DNA of 64,000 nucleotides from Taxillus chinensis (Eukaryota; Streptophyta; Magnoliopsida; Santalales; Loranthaceae): NCBI GenBank assembly GCA_023512835.1, contig CM042087.1, forward strand, positions 51,702,265-51,766,264, written 5' to 3'. The position numbers and the translations under genes are program-made. This document shows positions 54,971 to 64,000 of this stretch, one piece after another. The first letter of the stretch is position 1. Every line of letters starts with the position of its first letter. A model generated the notes under the pieces. The model was not told the DNA's origin and ran no database searches. It saw only the letters and a program-made list of their open reading frames with translations.

Positions 54971-55245
54971 ACAATCGCGGCAAACTTATCGCACCTCAAT
55001 CATACCTCCCACCTGGAGACTCTACAACTAAGGGCCTCTCCGCCTCAACACACGTTAACCCCAAGCCCTCAACTATAAGCTCAGCAATAAAAGAACGCGA
55101 TGCATCCGTATCGAAAAGAACAGAAGCAAGCATACGGGAGATCAAAAGAGTACCTCTAAACACCGATGGTCCTGCTCCCTCCTCTGCCGGTGAAGGTGGT
55201 AGCTCAGCCTCCTCCTAGGGTGTCGCATTCAGTGCAAACACCCTC
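54971..55245 (-). pseudogene. pro: Aspartic protease active-site region, element E
   Basis: The minus strand reads VLFDTDASRSFIAEL around 55,120-55,085, where the family has DTGASHSFI. The active-site Gly (codon at 55,106-55,104) is Asp, a single G to A change on the coding strand. A further frameshift near 55,000 separates it from the downstream protease end. Confidence 0.75.
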
Positions 55246-56580
55246 CCTTGGCCCGTGCCACTGGTCGGCTCACTCACCTGGGCGGCTCCCGCCCCGATCG
55301 CCTCCAAGCATCGGCCCGTTGTCGCTCCTGGCCTCCCCCGAGGTCGGGTCCGACCGGATCATGCCTGGGCTGGCCTGCCACTGACAAGCTGGTCTCTCAG
55401 CTGGTGTACGGAAGCTAGCATCACTCCTCACACCGGATGCCACGCCCCCCGCCCCCCTGTTGCCACTCCTGCAAACCCGGCGCAAATGGCCCTCTCGTCC
55501 ACAATTGTTGCATCGCCAGTCCTTCTTGGGGCACTCCCCCCTTGAAGTGACCCTGCTCTCCACAGCAGTGACAACTGCTAGGTAGACCCCCAGATGGACC
55601 ACCCTGTCTTCCGCCGCCAAAGGTGAACCTCCCAGGGTTCACAGATGTCTGACCCCGACTGCGAAAAGAACTGTTATCCCTCTCCTCCGTCTTGAGCCTC
55701 TTGGGCCCTGCATCTCGATCAGACCCACTCTGCAACTAGCGACCCTAATGGGCCTGCCTCCCATCATCCAGCTCTCTCTCGGCTATACGGGCCGTCTCCA
55801 CAACCTCGCAGATAGGTCCTCAAGCGTAGAATTGCCACCCTCTGCCTAAGGGCTGGCCTAAGGCCCAAAGTGAACTTGTGGGCCTTTAGGTCCTCCCTTG
55901 CCACAGTCTCAGGAGCAAACCTACTCAAGCTCCGGAACTCCCGCTCATACTCAGGTACCGTCCTGGATCCCTACTTCAGCTGCCGAATTCCTCCCTCTTC
56001 GCCATCTCACCGATTCCTGGGAAGAACTTATCATGGAAGAGTTGCAAGAACTCCTCCCAAAGCATGAGTTGCACCACACGGCTCCCCGCGACACTCGTCC
56101 ACCACTCCAAAGCATCCCCCTACAGCTGCCGAATGGCCAGTCGCACCTTATCCTCCTCCCGGGGTAGGAGAAAGGAGAACACATGCTCGATCCGCCTCAA
56201 CCACCGCTCGCCTACCACGGGATCACCTTCCCCCCTTGAATAGCGGAGGTTGTTCCTTTCGGAACCGTGTCACCACGTCATCCTCTGCATGAGTCGGTAC
56301 ACCACCCAGCCGAACTCTCATGCTCATGAGGCAGCTCCCCCTCCTGGTGGTGGTGGTGGCACCACCTGTTGTCTTGCCATCTCACGGCGCACCTCCTCCC
56401 GAACCTCTTGCCGGAGTCCCTCCCGTAGCTCTCGTACCTCCAGCCGGATGCCTTCTCGTAGCCGTGCCAGCAACAACGCATGCCCTCCAACGGATCTGTC
56501 CCGCTCCCGGACCCTCATGGGCAGATGACTCATCGCCCATCGCCCGGACGCACATGTCACTCTCATCGGTGGCATTTTTA
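55246..56580 (-). pseudogene. gag: Gag, element E
   Basis: Pieces in several frames. The N-terminal region has MSHLPMRVRERDRSVGGHAL and a charged RLREGIRLEVRELREGLRQE helix (56,530-56,380). The capsid includes ERWLRRIEHVFSF and EWWTSVAG-type words (56,220-56,080). The zinc knuckle CNNCGREGHLRRVC near 55,520-55,480 is an intact CCHC, preceded by CHCCGEQGHF. At least four frameshifts or stops. Confidence 0.75.
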
Positions 56581-57015
56581 CTACAGGAAGTAACAAGCAC
56601 AAACGTCGAACACGTTTGACAATTTTCAAGTTTCACTACCTCTACCCCACTATCAAGTCAAGTAGTACATGGCATCACACACATTTCACACATTACACCA
56701 ATCAACATTGTACACAGTTCAAATAAAAACGGAACTTTCCTTGTAGTCATGCTCAAGGTACTTCGAATCAAATCAGAGTTGCACAGTTCACACTTTATCA
56801 CACTATTCACATTTTCCACAGTTTAGCACACATTCACAACAAATGCAACTAGTGCCCTAATGCCAATGCATGCAAATCCTACCACAAGACTGGACTACCC
56901 TAAGTACACCTTGGAGGCTCAAAGAGGACTATGTTGATCAGGCATGTCCCTCCAGGCTCCTCCAAAGGACTTAGGATAACCAGGTCTGCCCACTACCCTA
57001 GGCCATCTAGACCAT
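56581..57015 (-). other. 5' leader of element E
   Basis: Non-coding between the PBS and gag. No supported frame. Confidence 0.6.
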
Positions 57016-57027
57016 GCTCTGATACCA
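57016..57027 (-). promoter_or_regulatory. Primer-binding site of element E (initiator tRNA-Met)
   Basis: Minus strand TGGTATCAGAGC lies 3 bp after the LTR end GGGGCGTGACA, an exact match to the plant tRNA-iMet primer site. Confidence 0.95.
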
Positions 57028-57030
57028 TAT

Positions 57031-58839
57031 TGTCACGCCCCGGTATTCCAACCCGAGGAGACCGGAACGCGACCCTCCCTTTATCTGGGTTTGCGTAAGG
57101 GGGTAGAACACAACATGCACTTCACATTTTATTTTCAGAAAACAAAATCACATAATTATTAAATTCAAACCACATGCCTTTAATGTGTTTCAGACTTCAT
57201 TACAATCTCCCCACTGGGGTTACAATGCCTCAACAAAACTACATAACGCAAATAACATTAAACAAAGCCATAAAACAGAACTCTTCCACCTTGGTGTTCC
57301 CACCTAACGCCCGTAGGTTCCTATAAGAAAACACACCATAGTAGGAGGGGTGCGCAACCACAGCTCAGTAGGGATCAAGTCTCCCCAACCCTTCCTATGT
57401 TCCTAGCGGCTACATGCATGTGCACAGATGTAGTGACGTGGCAGTGTTAAGAAAATAAAGCATTCCACATAAACGGGCGTAACCTCAGCCTGAGCCACAC
57501 CTGGCTAACAAACCACATCTCAAGCAAGTAATTTAACGCCTCAAGCAAGTAATTTAACCGCCTCTTCAGGCCACTGATTTAACCGCCTCTCAGGCAAAGT
57601 AATTTAACCGCCTCTTCAGGCCAGATACCACAATCATGCACACAACATACACCACGGTCACTCAAGCATACAACCAAACACTTGGTGTGCACCCGTTCAC
57701 AAGTGCACCAACCCAGCCATTCAGGCAATAGAACAAACACCCAGGATGCATACATTCACCAAATCACAAGTCCAGCCACACAAGCATATTATCAAACATA
57801 TACTAGGCATATACACACAGCAATATTCACACAGGCATTCCATCGAACATGTAACATGCACCGACCACCCAACAACAAAATCACACCAAAATACCATCGA
57901 AGGCCAACATCCATATAGGAGATCACACCTATATGGATTTATACATATACATAATAGTAGGTATAGCTCGAATTCTACCTAAGAACCCTAGGACAGAGAG
58001 GGATTAGCAAGAACAGAACCCCTACCTCAAGTAAAATGCAACAACACAGCAATATTCTGTTCCCACACCGAACGCCGTCTGCCCACGAGACACCGACTAC
58101 CCACGCAAGACGCCCGGTAGCAACCAGGAGCTCTCCTTCCCTCTCTCTCTCTCTCTGCGACGGCTGGTGGAGCAACAAACCCTAAACCTAAAACAGAGGG
58201 GCTTCTCCTCCTTATATAGACAACACAACATCAAAACGACGTAGTTTTGATTAAGTGAATCCCAGCATCAAAACGACGTAGTTTTGATGGAACAAGCTAT
58301 GACCTTCCCACATCCATACACACTAAAATATTCACAATTCCAACATGGTCCTTTGGGAAAATATGATTAAAATAAAAAAACTAAGGTAACCATGCAAAAA
58401 CATGCCTACACGCCAATTTGAACGCCAATTCCCCAATTGGCGTGCAGCTCCAAATGCACTCAAACTTTACCCCAAACCTTCTTGTATCATGTAAAAGACA
58501 TTCATGCAAAAATAACCTTGCACGCCAAATGGGTCCAATTCGCGTGCACGTCCTTTTGGCCTGAAACGTCTATGGTAGATAGAAGACATCATTCTAAGAA
58601 TCTTTTGCTCGCATGCCAATTCATCCGAGCCCATCTACTAGGTCAAAATAAATCTCCAAAACTTGACAAAACGACTAAAAGCGCCGTATATGCATAGCAT
58701 CTTCCTAGGGCATAAATGCACGTTATCACTTGTCACATGCACCTCCCAAAAGTCCCCTCTTGGGCTCATCTCTTACCTCAAACTTGTGCACCAACATCCA
58801 AGGTGTTTGTAGTTAACTTCTTACACACGGGTCATTACA
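57031..58839 (-). repeat. 5' LTR of element E (right copy)
   Basis: 1,809 bp, plus strand TGTCACGCCCC...GGTCATTACA, followed by AGTTT. It matches the left copy closely apart from the CT run, one 66-bp unit and scattered transitions. The TATA box is at 58,211-58,220 on the minus strand. Confidence 0.95.
58211..58220 (-). promoter_or_regulatory. TATA box and paired palindromes in the LTR promoter of element E
   Basis: Minus strand TCTATATAAG. Upstream of it are two inverted repeats, 58,229-58,251 and 58,266-58,289, each made of ATCAAAAC, ACGACGTA-type centre and GTTTTGAT. The left LTR has the same layout with one base change in each centre. Confidence 0.65.
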
Positions 58840-58844
58840 AGTTT

Positions 58845-60844
58845 GGCTATCGGATCCTTCATGTGGAAGTCTCATATTTGCTAGGATTTTATTGGTGGTT
58901 CTAATTATTGACACCAATTAGAGATATAGTGTTAGATATAATTCACATCACCCCCATTTGTGAGTTTTTCTTTTTGATTGATGTTTTTCTTGGTTGCTTG
59001 TGGTTATTGGTTCACATGTTTAAAAGAGTGGGAACTTGAAGCATGTTCACATGTTTGTATATAATCATCGTTATGCTCCTTTGTTGATATTGCAATAGGA
59101 AGGAGAAATAGAGTGAGTTCTGTACATGGAATTGTAGATTAGTGATTCTAGTGAAAATTAGTTTCTTTATAGGCTTTAAAAAATATATGGACATGCTACT
59201 CGTAGTCACCTTAAATTACAGGGTTAGGATTGAAAACAAAGTCACATGCCACAATTGAGGTGGCATGGGTGAGTTCATTCTTAATCCTTAATATTATTAT
59301 TCTAGACCAATCAAAAGCTTATATGGATTATTAGATATTAGTTCAAACTATCATTGAACAAAAATTCAAATAAGAACATAACTAGAGTTAAACTTGCACT
59401 TGCTCCTCATGCATGTTGTTTTTGTTGTAAATTTTCCATTTGATAATGCAATCAATTTCCAAAAGTGTCGTCTAAGATTATAAAATCTATTTTCCCTGCA
59501 TAGATGGCCCTTTAGGATATATTGGTATCCCTTATTTCCATGCTATATGTTGAAGAATAGGAAAAGAAGTTGGATCTTCTTGATGTACAACCGAAAGTGC
59601 CAATGATGTACACTTGTTGACATTTAATGTGGTGGACTAATATTTAAAAGGAATGAATTTAAATGTGGTGGAGCTTTCTACACGCATGGAATTGGAAGCT
59701 TTAATTGTGGTGGGGCCTGCTCTTATTTGTTATGGCTTTAGGTGATGCATGCGTGCGTATATGGTGCTCCTCTTGCATGAAAAAAAAAAAGGAAACCCGC
59801 GGTCGATTTAAGAGAGACCCATTGACGCCTCATCGAAGACCCAACATCACGCAGACCCCATATACGCACCAAATCTCTTCAATACGCTCAGGCCTCCATC
59901 GTCGCACCCGGCGCCGCCATAGTCCCACACGTCCTGTAGAGAAGAGACCCAGCGCAGCAGACCCATCTCTCCAATCACGCGCAGCAAAGACCCATCTCCA
60001 TTGACGCCCCGCACTATCCCAACGTACCATCTGCGTCCGGCCTTAGCGCACAGATGTTCCAACCGAATTAAAGAGATAAAAGCAGGCATTGAATATTCAG
60101 ATCGAGTTCAAGACCGGAGTGTTTAATTGTTTCTGACCTATTTATCTTAATTTTGTTTTAATTCTATTGTGTTAATTTTTCCAAACAGATTTGTGATTTT
60201 TCAACCTATGGAGGGGTAAGTATTTTGTAATCGGTTTAGCGTAGCACTTTGGATGCTTGTTTTGAATCCATGTTTTAATATTTAATTCAGTATTTTATGT
60301 GCTATGATTTAATTCTCCAAACTCTTTGATTTGTTGATTTAATATCTCGGTTGAGTGTTGATTTAACAATTCATTGTGCGTTATTATTCTATCTGAGTGG
60401 AAAGATTTGTTTCGTAGGGAACGGGCAGTCTTTCGAGAATTAATTCATAATTATTCTGATTGGAATAAATTCATAATTTGATTGTATTTATGGTGTCTTG
60501 ATGCATTTGAATTATGAGGCCATAATTTATCTAATTAATCTTTTGGGATAGTGATAAACAACATTCAGGTGTGAAGTTAAACCGGTTACATCTTTGATTA
60601 ATTGATTTTCTTAGTTAAAATTCTTTGCTTTAATTAGTTTTCATTAGTTTTCATTCAATCAAAAATCCCTCAATTTTCCATTTATTCTTTTTCATTAGTT
60701 TTTTTTGTTTAACAAGTAATTAAATAAGTTGAATTGAATTTTATAAGTCCTCCGGTAGAGAACGATCTAGGTTAAGCCACTAGCTATATTTAGTTTAAAT
60801 TTTATTTGAAGTGCGTGTGCGACAAACGCCCTTTTCATAAATCA
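58845..60844. other. Non-coding region: CACTA G interior and probable gypsy LTR end
   Basis: No coding domain found in 2 kb. 58,845 to about 59,450 is AT-rich and may continue the RPN2 intron-like sequence. AAGTGTCGTCTA at about 59,464 matches a subterminal repeat of CACTA G. 59,770-60,060 is GC-rich with 5'-UTR-like character. A short exon-like piece is bounded by CAAACAG and GGGTAAGTATT near 60,190-60,220. The end (60,745-60,844, CCGGTAGAGAACGATC to CCCTTTTCATAAATCA) resembles the 3' end of gypsy LTRs that precede a tRNA-Asp PBS. The pieces are inferred. Confidence 0.35.
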
Positions 60845-61500
60845 ATGTTAGCAGGGGCAAAGCTTCCTCTCAGTCTATGGGCTGAAGCTATGTCCACTGC
60901 ATGCTATGTTCAGAACAAAACTCTTATCAATAAGGTTACCATGAAAACACCCTATGAGATGTGGAGAGACAGGAAGCCATCAATCTCTCATTTCAAAGCT
61001 TTTGGGTGTGGTTGCTACATGTTAAACAACGGCAAAGAGGCCTAGAGTAAATTTGAGCAAAAATCCGATGATGGGATCTTTGTCGGATACTCGTTACACA
61101 GCAAAGCTTATCGCATCTTCAATAGAAAACATTTAATAGTTGAAGAATCTATCCATGTTGATTTTGATGAGTCTAACCTTGATTGGTCAAGTGTAGGATC
61201 TTCAAATCCAATTGTGCGGGATTATACGGACACGATTGACTATTCTCAGTTCAAACATGTTCCTGCCACAACTCTTGATGAATCACCAAGCACCAAAGAT
61301 GCAAGAAGAAATGTCACTGATGATGCTTTCGAAGATTCGGACTCAGGACTTCCACTCAACTCCGGACAAATTGATACGGACATCCATAACACCGGAGAAC
61401 CTTCTAGTCCGTCCGGACCAGTTAATACTGAAAGTCACAGTGTCGAAGAACCATAAAGTACTTCTAGAACTGTTCATCATCTATTACCAAAAGTAGCTCA
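60845..61500 (+). pseudogene. int: Integrase C-terminal part and linker, element D
   Basis: It contains MLAGAKLPLSLWAEAMSTAC, TPYEMWRDRKPSISHFKAFG, GYSLHSKAYRIFNR and the acidic Ser-rich linker HNTGEPSSPSGPVNTESHSV, all matching element C. Stops lie at 61,045 and 61,454. Catalytic residues are not present. Confidence 0.85.
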
Positions 61501-62560
61501 ACCAGCCAATGTACAAGATCTACCCGATCTGGCAAAGCTTCAAATCATTAACTATTCACCACCACTTGAACAAAACTATAGGTGGACTCGAAACCACCCA
61601 TCAGATCAAGTGATTGATGATCCTATTGTTGGAGTAAGAACAAGGGTAGCCACCTCCAACTTGTGTCTCTACTCTTGTTTTCTATCACAGATAGAGCTAA
61701 AGGTGGTGGATGAAGCCCTTCAAGATTCTAACTGGATAGACGCTATGCAATAAGAGCTTAATCAATTCAAGAGGAACGAAGTGTGGACGTTAGTACCAAG
61801 GCCGAGGTCGCAACAAGTCATTGGAGTTAAATGAGTGTTCCGGAACAAACTGGATACTGATGGAATAGTAATCCGGAACAAAGCATGACTGGTAGCCAAA
61901 GGATATCGTCAAGAAGAAGGCATTGATTATGACAAAACCTTTGCTCTAGTAGCTAGACTTGAGGTGATCTGAATGTTCCTAGCGTATACATCTTATGAAA
62001 ACTTCATAGTTTATCAAATGGACATCAAGAGCGCTTTTCTTAATGGAGATCTTCAAGAGGAGGTTTATGTTAAACAACCTCCGAGCATTGTTGAACACAA
62101 GGTTGAACATATGATATATAAACTACGAAAAGCCATGGATTGATTGAAGCAAGCTCCAAGAGCCTGGTACGACATACTGTTAGAATTCTTGCTCAAACAC
62201 AATTTCAAAAAAGGAAAAATAGACACCACATTATTTCTACGAAAAGAGAAGGGTCATTCTCTGATCATACAGATATATGTGGACGATATCATTTTCGGAT
62301 CCTTAAATCCGAAGCTTTGTGAAGAGTTTGCGAAGTTAATGACTGGCAAGTTCGAAATGAGTATGATGGGAGAATTATCATACTTCCTTGGAATAGAAGT
62401 TAAACAAATAAAGGATGGAATCTTCATCAACCAAGCTAAGTACACACGAGACTTAATCAAGAAGTTTGGAATGCAAAACTCAACTCCCGTGAAGACTCCC
62501 ATGCCGATCGGTGCCAAGTTAGATCCCGATCTTAACGGAGAATCAAGTAAATGTAACTAA
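61501..62560 (+). pseudogene. pol: Reverse transcriptase, element D
   Basis: The frame at 62,144-62,560 is open across LKHNFKKGKIDTTLFLRKEK, the active site YVDDIIFGS, and LSYFLGIEVKQIKDGIFINQ. Upstream blocks LQDSNWIDAMQ, VYQMDIKSAFLNGDLQEEV and KAMD.LKQAPRAWYD carry about six in-frame stops, several of them TGG to TAG/TGA or CAA to TAA type changes. Confidence 0.9.
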
Positions 62561-63290
62561 ATACAGAGGGATGATAGGATCATTGTTTAACGTTACAACA
62601 ACTCACCCAGATATTATGTTTGCAACTTGCATTTGTGCAACATATCAGGCAAATCCCAAAGAGTCACACATGCTTCATGTAAAACGGATATTGTGGTATC
62701 TTAAAGGGACAATGAATTTGGGACTCTGGTATCCAAAGGAGTCTAACTTCTTATTATCCGGATATTCTGATGCTGATTTTGTCGGGTGTCGCATCGACAA
62801 GAAGAGCACTAGTGGTACTTGTCATTTCCTTGGAAACAGATTGATTTCATGGTTCAGTAAGAAGCAGAATTCCGTATCAACCTTTACTGTTGAGGTGGAA
62901 TATATAGCTGATGGGAGTTGCTGCGCACAGCTTCTCTGGATGCAAAGTCAACTTACTGACTATGGGTTCAACATGACATCTGTTCCACTGTATTTCGACA
63001 ATACCAGTGCGATTGCCATCGGCAATAATCCCGTTATATACCCAAAGACAAAGCACATTGAAGTCAGGTATCACTTCATACGTGATCATGTTCTCAAAAG
63101 GCACATATCTCTCGAACATGTTGCTACGGATAATCAACTCGCAGACATACTCACCAAGCCCCTACCTGATGCAAGATTTTCTAAACTACTCCTCAAATTA
63201 GGTATGCTTGACCTATCTGCACAATTTCTAATTTATCATTCCAATAATATTTCTTTTAGAACATGCATCATGTTTCATGATGAGCGTTAG
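62561..63290 (+). pseudogene. RNase H, element D
   Basis: An open frame of 239 codons (62,571-63,290) has GYSDADFVGCRIDKKSTSGT (first Asp), FTVEVEYIADGSCC (Glu; usually STAEAEYIA), YFDNTSAIAIGNNP (Asp), HIEVRYHFIRDHVLKRHISL and LADILTKPLPDARFSKLL. This domain looks intact, but it is cut from the RT by a frameshift near 62,555. Confidence 0.92.
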
Positions 63291-63674
63291 ACACTTATTG
63301 TACTTCTTGCTGATCATCTTTACTCGTGTTATGCATTATGTTTCTGATAATTTTCTCATATTGTCATATGGGAGGATGCTTGCGTTTCCTGACTGAAGTC
63401 GTTTAAGCTAACATAATTAAAGATATATGAATAAAACCTCCTTAGGATTTCATGATTCAAATTTTCATCTCTCATCACATGTCAAATGCTTTTTCATATT
63501 GATTGCAATATTAACATGACTGGTTGTAGAAATGAAATGGGTTAGCTCGGAATGCCTAGTGGATAAAATCACAGTTACAGTCTGATCAGCTTCTGAAGTG
63601 GAGTTTTCTCAAGGATAGACAGCAATTTCTAAAGATCTAAATATTAAGAAGGAAATGTCCATCGAGAGGATCGC

Positions 63675-63815
63675 ATGGTCTAAGGGGGAGAAAATGCTTT
63701 ATCTATTACCCAAGTAATACCCCCCCTTTTATGTTTCGTGACCTCTTTCCTAGCTGTCTATCTGAGGGGGAGTCTTTCTCAAGAGGATCGCACGATATAA
63801 GGGGGAGCAAAAGCT
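63675..63815 (+). promoter_or_regulatory. Repeated PPT-like tracts, element D
   Basis: GTCTAAGGGGGAGAAAATGC (about 63,679), TCTGAGGGGGAGTCTTTCTC (about 63,760) and ATATAAGGGGGAGCAAAAGC (about 63,795). They have the same order and spacing as in element C (19,880-20,040), but with more intact purine runs. GAGAGGATCGCA-type words lie before two of them. Confidence 0.75.
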
Positions 63816-64000
63816 TCATCTATTACTTCCATAATAACCCCCTGATATGTCTCGACTACTCTACCCTATAACTCTCGATTCTGGATTTGACTGGGCATGC
63901 ATTATTGAATCAGAATTGTGGCATAATTGGATGTTTTTGTTTCTTCAACTGTGCAGCTTAATATGATAATCAATTGATTGCTATTGGCATGTGTTCTTTA

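Larger units (their letters stand above)
50690..58839 (-). mobile_element. Tekay/Del-type chromovirus E (integrase-deleted)
   Basis: A gypsy element of 8.15 kb with two LTRs, tRNA-iMet PBS, PPT and 5-bp target duplications. Minus-strand order is gag with CCHC knuckle, protease, RT, RNase H, integrase N-terminus and chromodomain tail. The coding-strand LTR ends TGTAATGACC...GGGGCGTGACA and RT sequence match the Tekay/Del lineage. The integrase core and most of the chromodomain are deleted. It sits inside CACTA element G. Confidence 0.9.
60845..64000 (+). mobile_element. Truncated Sirevirus-like copia element D
   Basis: It is a relative of element C that begins abruptly inside the integrase (ATGTTAGCAGGGGCAAAGC, matching 17,060) and runs past the right window edge. 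RT, RNase H and the repeated PPT tracts are present. LTRs, gag, protease and the integrase core are absent on the left. Confidence 0.88.

Noticed and set aside
59705..60089. Overlapping frames of 66-99 codons on both strands
   Set aside because: GC-rich leader-like DNA; no domain and no agreement on strand.

Overview
This is a window of higher-plant nuclear DNA, most likely eudicot, made almost entirely of nested LTR retrotransposons. The families point to plants: Ogre/Tat, Athila-like and Tekay/Del Ty3-gypsy elements, Sirevirus and other Ty1-copia elements, and CACTA transposon ends. The species cannot be named from sequence alone. I see no intact host gene, rRNA, tRNA or CRISPR array. The only host-gene trace I recognise is the first coding exon of a 26S proteasome subunit gene (RPN2 type). 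|| Layout. (1) 1-39,293, minus strand: two Ogre-type units, A and B, head to tail and joined through one truncated LTR. From the right the order is LTR (36,250-39,293), PBS, ORF1, gag, protease, a short intron, RT, RNase H, a second archaeal-type RNase H, integrase, a 3' UTR with a minisatellite, PPT, middle LTR remnant (10,670-11,771), unit A with the same gene order, and a 3' LTR (1-946, cut by the window edge). (2) 12,442-25,251, plus strand: a complete Sirevirus-like copia element (C) inserted into unit B's minisatellite with a perfect 5-bp target duplication. Downstream of pol it carries an env-position reading frame followed by a Ulp1/SENP-like (C48) cysteine protease domain. (3) 39,294-42,658: AT-rich non-coding DNA ending in a CACTA transposon terminus. 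(4) 42,659-45,709, minus: 5' part of an Athila-like gypsy element (H). (5) 45,710-49,867, plus: a heavily decayed copia element (I). (6) 49,868 onward: left end of a second CACTA element (G) that holds the RPN2 exon fragment. (7) 50,690-58,839, minus: a Tekay/Del chromovirus (E) with target duplications, two LTRs, PBS and PPT, but with its integrase core deleted. (8) 58,845-60,844: non-coding DNA, probably CACTA and captured sequence plus a gypsy LTR end. (9) 60,845-64,000, plus: a truncated second Sirevirus (D). || All the pol and gag frames carry frameshifts, stops or active-site substitutions, so no element looks autonomous. Several parts are well preserved: the Ogre integrases, the unit B RT core and the Tekay RT. 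Points most worth checking are the Ulp1-like domain in element C, the Ogre intron whose removal joins gag-pro to RT in frame, the shared-LTR tandem Ogre array, the RPN2 exon in a CACTA element, and U3/promoter similarity between the Athila-like and Tekay LTRs.
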